DNA from: Cohnella zeiphila
Lineage (GTDB): Bacteria; Bacillota; Bacilli; Paenibacillales; Paenibacillaceae
Direction of reading: 5' to 3'
Assembly: GCF_014212055.1 (NCBI RefSeq)
Contig: NZ_JACJVO010000010.1
Span: 82,599 to 146,598, forward strand
DNA: 64,000 nt
Positions 52,162 to 60,851 of this stretch are shown piece by piece. A program made the position numbers and the translations under genes. How positions within the stretch are numbered: position 1 is the stretch's first letter; each line of letters begins with the position of its first letter. The notes beneath the pieces are model-generated. The model worked only from the letters and a program-made list of their open reading frames with translations. It was not told where the DNA came from and did no database searches.

Positions 52162-53775
52162 TTAATCGCCGAAGCCGTTCTCGCTTCCCGCCGCCGCTTC
52201 CCGGTAAAGCACCGTCCGGTTCCGGCCGGTCTGCTTCGCCTGATAGAGCGCGCCGTCCGCCTGCCGGAACAGCGACTCCGCGTCCTCCGCGCCAGCCGGG
52301 AAAGAGGAGACGCCCAGCGACAGCGTCATCGCTTTGCCCACCGGACTGATCTCCCCTTCCGTTCTCGCGCGGATCCTCTCGGCGACCTCGAACGCCTGCT
52401 CCGCCGAAGCATAGGGCAGCAAAACGGCGAACTCCTCGCCCCCGTAGCGGCAGCAGTAATCCTCGTCCCGCTTCTCCTCCGTCATGATCCGGGCCAGGAA
52501 CCGCAGCACCTCGTCGCCCTTCAGGTGCCCGTACGTATCGTTAACCGACTTGAAGCGATCGAGGTCCAGCATGATAACGGCGAACGGCAGCCGCTGGCCG
52601 ATCCAGCGGCCGACGATCAGATCCATCATCCGCCGGTTGGTCAGACCGGTCAGTTGGTCGGTATGGGCTTCCCGCGAGAAATCCTCCGCCTTCTGGTTCA
52701 GCGCCCGGAACGCTCCGGACACCGCCTGGTAAAGCTCGTTCGCCTCATAATTCCAATAACGCGGCGCTTCCGGCATGTCGACCGCCGCCTCTCCCCGGTT
52801 CAAACGGAACGCCAGCTGCGCCAGCCGGTTGATCGGCGCCGCCAGCCGTCTGGAGACAAGCAGGCCGAGCAGGAGCAGAACGGCTGCGAGGGGAGCCGAG
52901 ACCGCCGCCATCCGCGTAACGGTCTGACCGACGTCCGAGTCGACGCTACTCGCCGGCGTCTGGGAGACGATGCCCCAGCCTACCGCGGGCACGATCGAGA
53001 AACCGGCCAGGAAGCGGATCCCCTCCGTGTTGCGGATGGCCATCTGGCCTCCGATGCCGTTCATGATCGACCGGACGGCCGGGTTCGCGGAGACGTTCTC
53101 CCCGATCCGCTCCGCTTCCGGATGGTAGATCAGATTGCCGGAAGCGTCCACAACGTAGTAGTAGGAGCCGTTCTTGTTATCTTCCTGCTTGCCCAGAATG
53201 TTCTGGAACACGTTTTTCTCCTGCAGATAGATCGATCCTCCGATAAAGCCCGCGTAAACCCCGTTCTCATCGTACACCGGGTAGCTGGCCAGGACGATCA
53301 TTCGGCCGGTCGCCGCCTTATACGGCGCCGAGATCATCGGCTTCTTGCCCGCCAGCGCCTGCTTCGCTTGCGTCGAGGTCAGCTTCTGCCCTTTGATGTT
53401 CAGAGCCTCGGGCGAAGTCGATACGACGGTGCCGCCAGCGTTTACCAGCACGACCGAATTGAAGTAAGGGACGGAGGCGCGCAGGAAGTCGATCTCCCGT
53501 TGAACGGCCGGCTCCGGCAAAGGTCCGCCCGAGATCGATTCCGACGCCGACTTCAGCGTATCCTGCATCGACAGGATGATCGTCTGCGTCGTGCGGCTCA
53601 GCTCGTTGGCGGTAATCCGGTTCAGGTCCAGCGTGTTGCGCGTGAGAGCGCGGCTCTGAATCCGGTAGCCGACCGCGGTGCTCAGCGCCAGCGTCGCGGC
53701 GACCGAGATGAAGACGACGGCGAATATAATAAAGGAGAGTCTGACCCCTCTCCCTTTTCTCCTTGAAAGTTCCAT
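52162..53775 (-). CDS. membrane diguanylate cyclase with extracellular dCache-type sensor
   Basis: Makes the second messenger c-di-GMP. About 537 residues: first helix LSFIIFAVVFISVAATLALST, a 250-residue extracellular sensor (SPEALNIKGQK, ASYPVYDENGVYAGFIGGS, YYYVVDASGNLIYHPEAE), second helix (APLAAVLLLLGLLVSRRL), HAMP, and the GGDEF domain with DLDRFKSVNDTYGH and the active GGEEF signature near residue 445. An inhibitory I-site RDED lies five residues before it. The start is uncertain: ATG at 53775 begins the helix region but AAAGGAA is 19 bases away, and ATG at 53844 has no site. Confidence 0.88.
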   Translation of the reverse strand: MELSRRKGRGVRLSFIIFAVVFISVAATLALSTAVGYRIQSRALTRNTLDLNRITANELSRTTQTIILSMQDTLKSASESISGGPLPEPAVQREIDFLRASVPYFNSVVLVNAGGTVVSTSPEALNIKGQKLTSTQAKQALAGKKPMISAPYKAATGRMIVLASYPVYDENGVYAGFIGGSIYLQEKNVFQNILGKQEDNKNGSYYYVVDASGNLIYHPEAERIGENVSANPAVRSIMNGIGGQMAIRNTEGIRFLAGFSIVPAVGWGIVSQTPASSVDSDVGQTVTRMAAVSAPLAAVLLLLGLLVSRRLAAPINRLAQLAFRLNRGEAAVDMPEAPRYWNYEANELYQAVSGAFRALNQKAEDFSREAHTDQLTGLTNRRMMDLIVGRWIGQRLPFAVIMLDLDRFKSVNDTYGHLKGDEVLRFLARIMTEEKRDEDYCCRYGGEEFAVLLPYASAEQAFEVAERIRARTEGEISPVGKAMTLSLGVSSFPAGAEDAESLFRQADGALYQAKQTGRNRTVLYREAAAGSENGFGD

Positions 53776-53879
53776 GCTTGAAAAGTACGGCACTTCCTTT
53801 CGACGATATAACGGCACGATTCGACAAAATTCGTTCTTTGCCATTTTACCATAAATCGGGCCTTCTCATATCCGGAACA

Positions 53880-53925
53880 ACAAAATAACCGCCCCGCGAG
53901 GTCCGAAAGACCTTGCGGAGCGGCT
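53880..53925 (-). terminator. terminator of the Gfo/Idh/MocA gene at 54-55 kb
   Basis: CCGCTCCGCAAGGTC pairs with GACCTCGCGGGGCGG with one or two mismatches, followed by TTATTTTG on the minus strand. Confidence 0.8.
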
Positions 53926-53944
53926 TGCCGACAAATGGCGTTTT

Positions 53945-55021
53945 TTACAGGCTCCAGTCGAGCTTGACCTCGCCGCCGCTGCGGGAGGATTCGTAGATGG
54001 CGTCGATGATCAGGTTGCTGCGCAGCCCCGTCTCGGCGGACGTCCACGGCGTTTTGCCTTCGCGGACGCACTCGAGGAAGTGGCGGCTGAGGCGAACGCG
54101 CGCCCCTTCGTCTTCCTGGGGCGCGACAAGCGGAATGTCGACCGCCTGATCGAACCGCTCGGTCAGGAACTTCCCTTCGTTCCCGCTCAAGTAAGCGCCG
54201 CCCTCGGTGCCCATCAGGTGCACGAACGGGCTGCTGTCCGTATTCATATGAACGGCCCAGCTCACTTCCAGCGTCAAGGAAGCGCCGTTCTCCATCTTGA
54301 TGATGGCCGTGGCCAGGTCCTCGACGTCGTAGATGCCGTTCCAGTTCGGCTTGCCCCACGTGCCGATCCCTTTCTTGCGGGGACCGAATTCGGCGTACGT
54401 CGACCCGTAAACGGACACCGGCTTCGGTTCGCCCATCAGGTGGAACGCCAGGTCCAGCATATGCACGCCGATGTCGATCAGCGGGCCGCCGCCGGATTCC
54501 GCATGCTGCGTGAACCACGTGCCCCAGCCCGGAATGCCTTTGCGGCGGTACCAGCCGGTCTTGGCCGTGTAGATGTCGCCCAGCTCGCCGCGCTCGATCT
54601 GCGCCTTCACTTGCAGCGGAAGCGCCTCCCAGCGCATCTGATGGGCGACCATCAGCACCTTGCCGGTGCGCTTCTGGGCCCGTACGATGTCCTTGGCGGC
54701 CGCCGCGTCAAGACCCATCGGCTTCTCCAGCAGCACGTGCTTGCCGTGCTCGAGCGCCTGGATGGCCAGCGGCGCGTGGCTCTTGTTCGGAACCCCGATG
54801 ATAACGGCGTCCAGGTCGTCCCGGGCGATCAATTCTTCCGGTGAATTCGCCACCGTCTTGATGCCGTATTGCTCCGCGCGCTGCTGCGCCAGCGGCAAAT
54901 AAACGTCCGTAATGGCCGCGATCTCGCACTCGCCCGCCAGCTTGCCGAATTCCTGCAGATGTACGTTGCCGATATTGCCCGCGCCGATCAGGCCGATGCG
55001 GACCTTGTTCGTGGATGTCAT
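53945..55021 (-). CDS. Gfo/Idh/MocA-family oxidoreductase
   Basis: NAD(P)-dependent sugar or inositol oxidoreductase of 358 residues. Rossmann motif GLIGAGNIGNVHL, then GVPNKSHAPLAIQALEHGKHV and the conserved LLEKPMGLDAAAA (catalytic Lys), GPLIDIGVHMLDLAFHLMG (Asp-x-x-x-His). ATG at 55021 with GGAGG 11 bases upstream. It stands alone with its own terminator. Substrate unknown; proteins with WGTWFTQHAESGGGPLIDIG are common in Paenibacillaceae sugar catabolism. Confidence 0.9.
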   Translation of the reverse strand: MTSTNKVRIGLIGAGNIGNVHLQEFGKLAGECEIAAITDVYLPLAQQRAEQYGIKTVANSPEELIARDDLDAVIIGVPNKSHAPLAIQALEHGKHVLLEKPMGLDAAAAKDIVRAQKRTGKVLMVAHQMRWEALPLQVKAQIERGELGDIYTAKTGWYRRKGIPGWGTWFTQHAESGGGPLIDIGVHMLDLAFHLMGEPKPVSVYGSTYAEFGPRKKGIGTWGKPNWNGIYDVEDLATAIIKMENGASLTLEVSWAVHMNTDSSPFVHLMGTEGGAYLSGNEGKFLTERFDQAVDIPLVAPQEDEGARVRLSRHFLECVREGKTPWTSAETGLRSNLIIDAIYESSRSGGEVKLDWSL

Positions 55022-55170
55022 CGAATGGTAAACCTCCATTGTGGTGGTATGGCGCCGCCGATGCCGGACATGCGCATGATCCTCTTCATCATACCCCAAC
55101 GGTTCCCGGGAATTCGATGTCCGATTTGGCTCTTTTTATATCCGGCGTGGGGATTCGCACAAGCCGCGAC

Positions 55171-56412
55171 TCAGGACGGCTCCGCCCGCAACAGATGCTT
55201 CATGTCGTGACCGGACGGATTCTGGAACACCCGAAGGCCGAATTCCGGCGCCACGGCGAAGATATGGTCGAAAATGTCGGACTGCACCCCTTCGTACACG
55301 TTCCAGGCCGTATCGTTCGTGAAGGCGTAAATCTCGAGCGGCAAGCCGTTCTCCGTGGGGCTGAGCTGCCGGACGATCCGCGTCATGCCCTTGTGAATCT
55401 TGGGATGATGTTCGAGATAACGTTCGATGTACGCCCGGAATACGCCTACGTTCGTCATCGCCCGGCCGTTCGCTTTGCTGGAGCGATCGATCCCGTTTTC
55501 CTCGTTGTACCGTTCGATTTCCTTCTCCTTTTCGCTCAAATAGCCGCTGAGAAAATGAATTTGCTTGAATTTCCCGATCATATCGGGCGTGCAGAAAACG
55601 ATGCTGCTCATATCCAAGCAAACCGCGCGCTTGATTCGCCTCCCGCCGGATTTTTGCATGCCTCTCCAGTTCTTGAACGAATCCGAGATCAGCGCATACG
55701 TCGGAATGGTCGTGATCGTCTTGTCGAAGTTCTGCACTTTCACCGTGTTGAGCGAGATGTCGACGATATCTCCGTCCGCGCCGTATTTGGGCATCTCGAT
55801 CCAATCGCCGACGCGCACCATATCGTTGGACGTCAGCTGCACCCCCGCCACCAGACCGAGCAGCGAATCTTTGAAAATCAGCATGACGACGGCCGACAAG
55901 GCGCCGATTCCGCTGAGCAGAATAAGCGGGCTCTCGCCGATCAGATTGGAGATGACCAGAATGCCGCCGATGACGAACACGAAAATTTTCACGACTTGAA
56001 TATAGCCCCGGATCGGCCTGCTCTTGGAAATCTCGAAGGTGGTGTAATAGTCGTTCACGGAACTCAGGAGGGCGTCCGACACGAGGATCGCCGCGACGAT
56101 CATGTAGATGACGACGCCTTTCCCGATCCAGTGCTGGTACGACGGGAAAGAGAAGGAAAAATAATAAATGATGACGGCGGGAACGAAGTGCGAGAGCTTA
56201 TGGATGACCTTCCGCTCCAGCATATAATTATCCCACTTCATTCGGTTGTTATGAATGTAGTGGGCAATAACCCGGATCACGACCTTCTTCGTAATAAAGC
56301 TGGCCAGTATGCACAACGCCGCAATCGCCGCGATCATGATCGCATTGGAAAGATAGACGGCCGTCTCGGCCCGGACTCCTAAATCGGCAAGCAGGTTTTT
56401 GATGAACTCCAT
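55171..56412 (-). CDS. mechanosensitive channel family protein (YbdG-like MscS)
   Basis: Membrane channel of 413 residues with five predicted helices, releasing solutes on osmotic downshock. MscS core: LLSGIGALSAVVMLIFKDSL (pore helix), then LTSNDMVRVGDWIEMPKYGADGDIVDISL and VKVQNFDKTITTIPTYALI. A long insertion (RYNEENGIDRSSKANGRAMT) and the C-terminal LEIYAFTNDTAWNVYEGVQSD identify the YbdG/YjeP-like branch of about 415 residues. Start 56412. Confidence 0.9.
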   Translation of the reverse strand: MEFIKNLLADLGVRAETAVYLSNAIMIAAIAALCILASFITKKVVIRVIAHYIHNNRMKWDNYMLERKVIHKLSHFVPAVIIYYFSFSFPSYQHWIGKGVVIYMIVAAILVSDALLSSVNDYYTTFEISKSRPIRGYIQVVKIFVFVIGGILVISNLIGESPLILLSGIGALSAVVMLIFKDSLLGLVAGVQLTSNDMVRVGDWIEMPKYGADGDIVDISLNTVKVQNFDKTITTIPTYALISDSFKNWRGMQKSGGRRIKRAVCLDMSSIVFCTPDMIGKFKQIHFLSGYLSEKEKEIERYNEENGIDRSSKANGRAMTNVGVFRAYIERYLEHHPKIHKGMTRIVRQLSPTENGLPLEIYAFTNDTAWNVYEGVQSDIFDHIFAVAPEFGLRVFQNPSGHDMKHLLRAEPS

Positions 56413-56504
56413 ACATTCCTCCCAGACACGTTTTGCTTCTAAAACTATAACAAACTTTGGCGGGAGGTTGAAGGTCGGTTCGGCAAAAGGGGGAGCGAGC
56501 CCAA

Positions 56505-56692
56505 ACGTTAACGAAACTCAGCGGCGCTATTCCGGCAAAATCAAGATCAGCCCAAACGTAACGAAACAGAGAGACCTTATTCGGGCAAAGGGCGGCCGAT
56601 TCCCTGGTGAAACTGGCAAATAAGCCTTCTAGGATTCGTTAGAACGCACTCCTCCCTCTTTTCCACCAAATAAGATCGCGTAGTTTCGTTAG
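56505..56692. repeat. mirror-symmetric element of TAACGAAACT repeats (second locus)
   Basis: CGAAAC starts at 56512 and 56562 on the plus strand; CGAAAC starts at 56688 and CGAATC at 56638 on the minus strand. Each copy continues with a variant of GCGRYCTTATTYGG (R purine, Y pyrimidine). Spacing is 50 bp in each pair and 76 bp between inner copies, identical to the element at 39.2 kb. It lies between the channel gene and the MFS gene, which diverge from it. No gene is recognised from 56413 to 56943; from 56700 to 56940 only a possible promoter and a leader are expected. Confidence 0.88.
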
Positions 56693-56943
56693 AGCGCGAG
56701 ACCGGATCATGCTCGGACGCTTGCACGCATGGCTTACGCCATTGAAAAAGAGAGGCGTCTTTGTCTTTGTCTCAAAAACTTTCTATGAACGCTTGAAGCT
56801 TACCCGACGTCATGTCTTATCATCAAACACGCCGGTAATGTCTCGCGCGAAAAAGGAGAGGGTCATGACACGAGGATTGGAAAGTTGGGAACCTTCCGAA
56901 ATGAGCGAGGTTTTATCCAGAGACGACCCAAGGAGGACAAATG

Positions 56944-58533
56944 ATGAACGTTGCCAAAGGAACCGAGTTACAAGCAGGCATTCGGGAATGGACGGGGCTT
57001 GCGGTGCTGGCTCTGCCCGCTCTTCTTGTCTCGATCGACCTCTCCGTCATGATCCTCGCGCTTCCGCATATTGCCGCCAATCTCGGCGCCGACAGCGCCC
57101 AGCAGCTGTGGATCGTCGACATCTACGGCTTCATGCTCGCTGGATTCTTGATTACGATGGGCACGCTGGGCGACCGGATCGGCCGCCGCAAGCTGCTGTT
57201 GTTCGGCTCGGCGGTTTTCGGAATCGCCTCGATATGGGCATCCTTTTCCCGCAGCGCCGAGATGCTTATCGGGGCGCGGGCATTGCTTGGCATCGCCGGA
57301 GCGACGGTATCTCCCTCGACGCTGGCGTTGATAAGCAACATGTTCCGCATCCACAAGCAGCGCTCCCTTGCCGTCGGCATATGGTTGACGTGCTCCATGG
57401 GCGGCATGGCGCTTGGACCGGTCGTCGGGGGCATCCTGTTGGATCATTTCCGGTGGGGTTCGATCTTCCTGATGGGCGTACCGGTCATGCTGCTTCTGAT
57501 CGTAACCGGGCCGCTGCTGCTGCCCGAGTACCGTAACCCAGAAGCCGGCCGGTTGGATGGGACGAGCGTCTTCTTGTCGCTGGGAACCATTCTGCCGGCC
57601 ATATACGGCCTAAAGGAAATCGCCAAGCACGGCCTGCAGATCGTACCGTTGCTGTTCATCTTGACAGGCGCCGTCCTCGGTGCGGCATTCGTGTCGCGGC
57701 AGCGCGGTCTGACGTCCCCTTTGCTGGACCTTCGCTTGTTTGCCAGCCCCGGATTCGGCGCCTCCTTGGGAGGAATGTTCGGGATTACGCTGACAGGCGC
57801 AACCATGCTCTTCGTCGCGCAGTACCTTCAATTCGTGCAAGGAATGTCGCCGCTTGCGTCGGGGTTGTACATGCTTCCCGGAGTTTTTGGTTCGATGGCC
57901 GGGATGTTCATCTCGCCGCTCGTCGCGCGCCGAATCCGCCCCGCCCGCCTTATCGGAATGGGCCTCTTGATCTCGGCAATCGGCTGTCTGCTGCTGACCC
58001 AAGCGGGGACTGAATCCCATCCCGCCATTCTGGTGGTCGGGTATGCCTTGTTTAACCTGGGCTCGGCCCCGCTTCCGAGTCTTTCAAGCGACTTGGTCAT
58101 CGGCTCGGCTCCGCCCGAGAAGGCGGGATCGGCGGCGGCCATGCTGCAGACCAGCGGCGAATTCGCCTTCGCCCTGGGCATCGCGGTCCTGGGCAGCATC
58201 GGCACGGTCATTTACCGCGGCCGAGTCGCGGACGCCATTCCTGCCGGCTTGCCGGCGTCCGCGGTACAAGCGTCCCGCGACAGCTTGGCCGGTGCCGCGA
58301 CCGTAGCGGAGGGCCTCCCCGAGCGGATCGGGACGGCGCTTCTCACCGGTGCCCGCGAGGCCTTCGACGGCGGGATGCACGTTGTTGCGGCAGCCAGCGG
58401 AGCGATTATGCTGGGCACGATCCTCCTTGTCGCGACGCGTCTCCGGCACGTACGGCCCATCGGAGAGACTCTCCCTAACCAAACCGAGAGGATTCCGGAA
58501 GCAGGATCGGGCGCTGCCGAAGAATCCATCTAG
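56944..58533 (+). CDS. MFS drug exporter, 14-helix DHA2 (SmvA/QacA-like) type
   Basis: Proton-coupled multidrug exporter of 529 residues. The first helix and motif D1 (VSIDLSVMILALPHIAANLG), motif A (GTLGDRIGRRKLLLFG), and motif C (SMGGMALGPVVGGILLDHFRWG) are all present. Fourteen hydrophobic segments and the loop between helices 13 and 14 (residues about 430-480) fit SmvA/QacA. AAGGAGG lies 7 bases before the ATG at 56944 (an adjacent ATG at 56941 is closer). Likely substrates are cationic biocides or dyes; no regulator of TetR type was found next to it. Confidence 0.9.
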   Translation: MNVAKGTELQAGIREWTGLAVLALPALLVSIDLSVMILALPHIAANLGADSAQQLWIVDIYGFMLAGFLITMGTLGDRIGRRKLLLFGSAVFGIASIWASFSRSAEMLIGARALLGIAGATVSPSTLALISNMFRIHKQRSLAVGIWLTCSMGGMALGPVVGGILLDHFRWGSIFLMGVPVMLLLIVTGPLLLPEYRNPEAGRLDGTSVFLSLGTILPAIYGLKEIAKHGLQIVPLLFILTGAVLGAAFVSRQRGLTSPLLDLRLFASPGFGASLGGMFGITLTGATMLFVAQYLQFVQGMSPLASGLYMLPGVFGSMAGMFISPLVARRIRPARLIGMGLLISAIGCLLLTQAGTESHPAILVVGYALFNLGSAPLPSLSSDLVIGSAPPEKAGSAAAMLQTSGEFAFALGIAVLGSIGTVIYRGRVADAIPAGLPASAVQASRDSLAGAATVAEGLPERIGTALLTGAREAFDGGMHVVAAASGAIMLGTILLVATRLRHVRPIGETLPNQTERIPEAGSGAAEESI

Positions 58534-58553
58534 CATTCGTTCCTCGTCTCCTC

Positions 58554-59957
58554 CTAGCCCGAATGCGAGCGTGTCCGCCCGGGCTGCCGGCGAAGCGCGG
58601 CTCGGCCTCGGCCGAGCCGAAGCCGCTTCAGGCCCTGTACGAGCGGCCGGTCGATCAGACGCTCGAAAGCGACGGCGAGCGCGGCGATCGGGGGGATCGA
58701 CAGCAGGATGGCTAGCGTGACCGCCGAAGGGTAGGGAAAGGCCGAATGCAGCCTTGCGAACAGCCAGCTCGACCAGCTGCACAGCACGGCGAAATGAACG
58801 AGATAAATAGAAAAAGAAAGCCGGCCGAGCGTTCTCATCGCCCCGCCCGACAGCAGGCGCTGCGCCCGCGGGCTGAGCAGCAGGCCGAGCAGCAGCAGGA
58901 ACGAGCCCAAGATGCGGCAGCCGATCGGATCGAGCGGAGAGCCGGGGCCGACCGGCAGCCAGCCGTACCACGGGCCCGGCGGAACGACGTACGGATAGGA
59001 GCCGAGGTAAAAGCCGATTGCGCCGCAAGCCCCGGCCGCGACGCCGCCGAATATCCGGCGCTTCCGAAGCGCCCCCGCGCCCCGGCCGTCGCCCGCTTCC
59101 GCTTCGTTATCCGGCGAACTCGAGCCGGAAACTTCACCGTTCGAACGCCACGGCCAAGCGCCGGAACGCGACCATTCGCAAGCGATCATGCCGAGCCAGA
59201 AGCCCAGGTAGTACGTGTTCCAGGTCAGCCGCAGCCCCGCCGCGTAAACCAGCCAACGCGCGAAGGACCAGCCGCGCCCCCGGCTGCCGCCGAACGCGAG
59301 CAGCACGGCGAACACCGACAGCGAGCCGAACCACTCGTACGTCATCGTCCACAGCACCGGATTATAGGCCATGCCGTAGCGAAAAAAGGTGTGCCACAGC
59401 GTCTGCCCCGCAGCCTCGGCCGGCGTCGGCGTCACGCTCCACGGATCGGGCATCGTCGCCAGCGTCAGCTGTCTTGTCTCCGGATAGAAAGACAAGCCGG
59501 CCGCCATCAGGCACCAGATCAGCAGTACCGACGCGAGCGCGGGCAGCGCCAGCCGGAAGTAGCGGCGCAGCGCGCTCTCCGCCACCGCCTTGCGGCCGCC
59601 GCCGCGGAACGTCTTCACGCTCAGCACGTACCCGCTCAGCACGAAAAACAGGCAGACGGCGAAATTGCCGTTCCACAGCCCGTTCAGCGGCGTCTGCGGA
59701 GCGTAACGGTCAAACGCCGTATGTACGATGGCCGGGTTGCGCTCGAACATGGCCGGCAGCAGCACCTGGAAGAAATGCGCCAGCACGACGGCGCATGCCG
59801 CGATGCCGCGCATTCCCTCCAGGTGCTCCAGCTTCCTCTCCCCGCTTGCCGTCCTTCCTCCGCCTCCATGCGCGGTCTCCACGCTTCCTCCTCCATCGTC
59901 AGGCATTCCCGCCGCGCGGATTCTCCTGCCTTCCGGAAGACCCGGCTCGCCGCTCAT
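58554..59957 (-). CDS. membrane acyltransferase (acyltransferase 3/OafA type)
   Basis: Integral membrane acyltransferase of about 467 residues that acylates cell-surface carbohydrate. Motifs: LEHLEGMRGIAACAVVLAHF (active His), FFVLSGYVLS, RRYFRLALPALAS, MTYEWFGSLSVF, and LGRLSFSIYLVHFAV near the end. Start at 59957 overlaps the permease stop as ATGA, so it is translationally coupled to the sugar importer; a later ATG at 59906 would lose this link. The pairing with a sugar ABC importer is unusual and no glycosyltransferase is close by. A 20-residue acidic Gly/Ser insert sits near residue 285. Confidence 0.82.
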   Translation of the reverse strand: MSGEPGLPEGRRIRAAGMPDDGGGSVETAHGGGGRTASGERKLEHLEGMRGIAACAVVLAHFFQVLLPAMFERNPAIVHTAFDRYAPQTPLNGLWNGNFAVCLFFVLSGYVLSVKTFRGGGRKAVAESALRRYFRLALPALASVLLIWCLMAAGLSFYPETRQLTLATMPDPWSVTPTPAEAAGQTLWHTFFRYGMAYNPVLWTMTYEWFGSLSVFAVLLAFGGSRGRGWSFARWLVYAAGLRLTWNTYYLGFWLGMIACEWSRSGAWPWRSNGEVSGSSSPDNEAEAGDGRGAGALRKRRIFGGVAAGACGAIGFYLGSYPYVVPPGPWYGWLPVGPGSPLDPIGCRILGSFLLLLGLLLSPRAQRLLSGGAMRTLGRLSFSIYLVHFAVLCSWSSWLFARLHSAFPYPSAVTLAILLSIPPIAALAVAFERLIDRPLVQGLKRLRLGRGRAALRRQPGRTRSHSG

Positions 59958-60850
59958 TTGAGACCCGTCAGCGCCGAGCCGGATTTCATGAAGTACTTCT
60001 GCCCGAAGAAATACAGCACGATCATCGGCAGCGTTACCAGAGCGGATGCGGCCATCAGCTGCTCCCACTGCGCCCCGTGATCCTGCAGGAAGCCTTGCAG
60101 GCCGACGGTGATCGTCCACTTGGACGCGTCGTTCAAATAGATAAGCGGCCCCATAAAATCGGTGTAGGACGCGACGAACGTAAACAGCGCGATCGTCATC
60201 AGCGGCGGCTGCAGCAGCGGAAGCATGATCCGGGCGTAAATGCGCAGTTCGGAGGCGCCGTCGATCTTCGCCGCTTCGATCAGTTCGGTCGGCAGCCCGA
60301 GCATGAACTGCCGCAGCAGGAAGATATAGAACGGTGCTCCGAAGAAGCTGCCGATCGTCAGCGGAAGGAACGTGCCGACCCAGCCGAGCTTGGAGAAGAT
60401 GATGTACACCGGAATGAGCTGCACCTGTCCCGGCAAAATCATCGTCCCCACGATCAGCGAGAAAACGAGGCCCCGCCCCGACCACGGAATCTTCGAGATC
60501 GAATAGGCCACGAGCGGCGCGGACAGCAGCTGTCCGGCGATGTTGATCGCGCAAAGCAGCAGCGTGTTGCCCATATAGCGGCCGAACGGAATGGCCGACA
60601 CGGCGTCGGCGTAATTCGACCAGCGCCAATGCTCCGGAAGCAGCGACGGCGGCACGGCGAAAATCTCCTCCGGCGTCTTGACCGCGGTCAGAAACAGCCA
60701 CACGATCGGAAACAGGAACAGACAACCGACAAGGATGAGCGCCGTATGAGGCGCGATCGTGCGCGTCAGCAGCTTGCGCCGCGAACGGACGGAGCGGGCG
60801 GGAACAGCGGCGGCGGCGACGGTTGTCGTCTTCGGACTCGTCCGGCTCAT
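59954..60850 (-). CDS. carbohydrate ABC transporter permease (MalG type)
   Basis: Six-helix membrane subunit of about 298 residues. EAA loop EAAKIDGASELRIYARIMLPLLQP; characteristic ending QKYFMKSGSALTGLK. It follows the MalF-type gene by one base (the stop TGA lies in GGGGATTGACATG). The start at 60850 uses GGAGGGG. Works with the partner permease and binding protein to import a mono- or disaccharide; the ATPase is not in the window and may be a shared MsmX-type protein. Confidence 0.92.
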   Translation of the reverse strand: MSRTSPKTTTVAAAAVPARSVRSRRKLLTRTIAPHTALILVGCLFLFPIVWLFLTAVKTPEEIFAVPPSLLPEHWRWSNYADAVSAIPFGRYMGNTLLLCAINIAGQLLSAPLVAYSISKIPWSGRGLVFSLIVGTMILPGQVQLIPVYIIFSKLGWVGTFLPLTIGSFFGAPFYIFLLRQFMLGLPTELIEAAKIDGASELRIYARIMLPLLQPPLMTIALFTFVASYTDFMGPLIYLNDASKWTITVGLQGFLQDHGAQWEQLMAASALVTLPMIVLYFFGQKYFMKSGSALTGLK

Positions 60851-60851
60851 G

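Noticed and set aside
56709..57536. Upstream frame with a GGAGAGG site at 56865 as a leader gene of the MFS exporter
   Set aside because: It has no early stop and runs out of frame deep into the exporter gene, with no recognisable protein; probably a chance start.
58554..60725. 723-residue acyltransferase with a long N-terminal extension
   Set aside because: The extension is an out-of-frame reading of the MalG-type permease. The true start is at the ATGA overlap at 59957.
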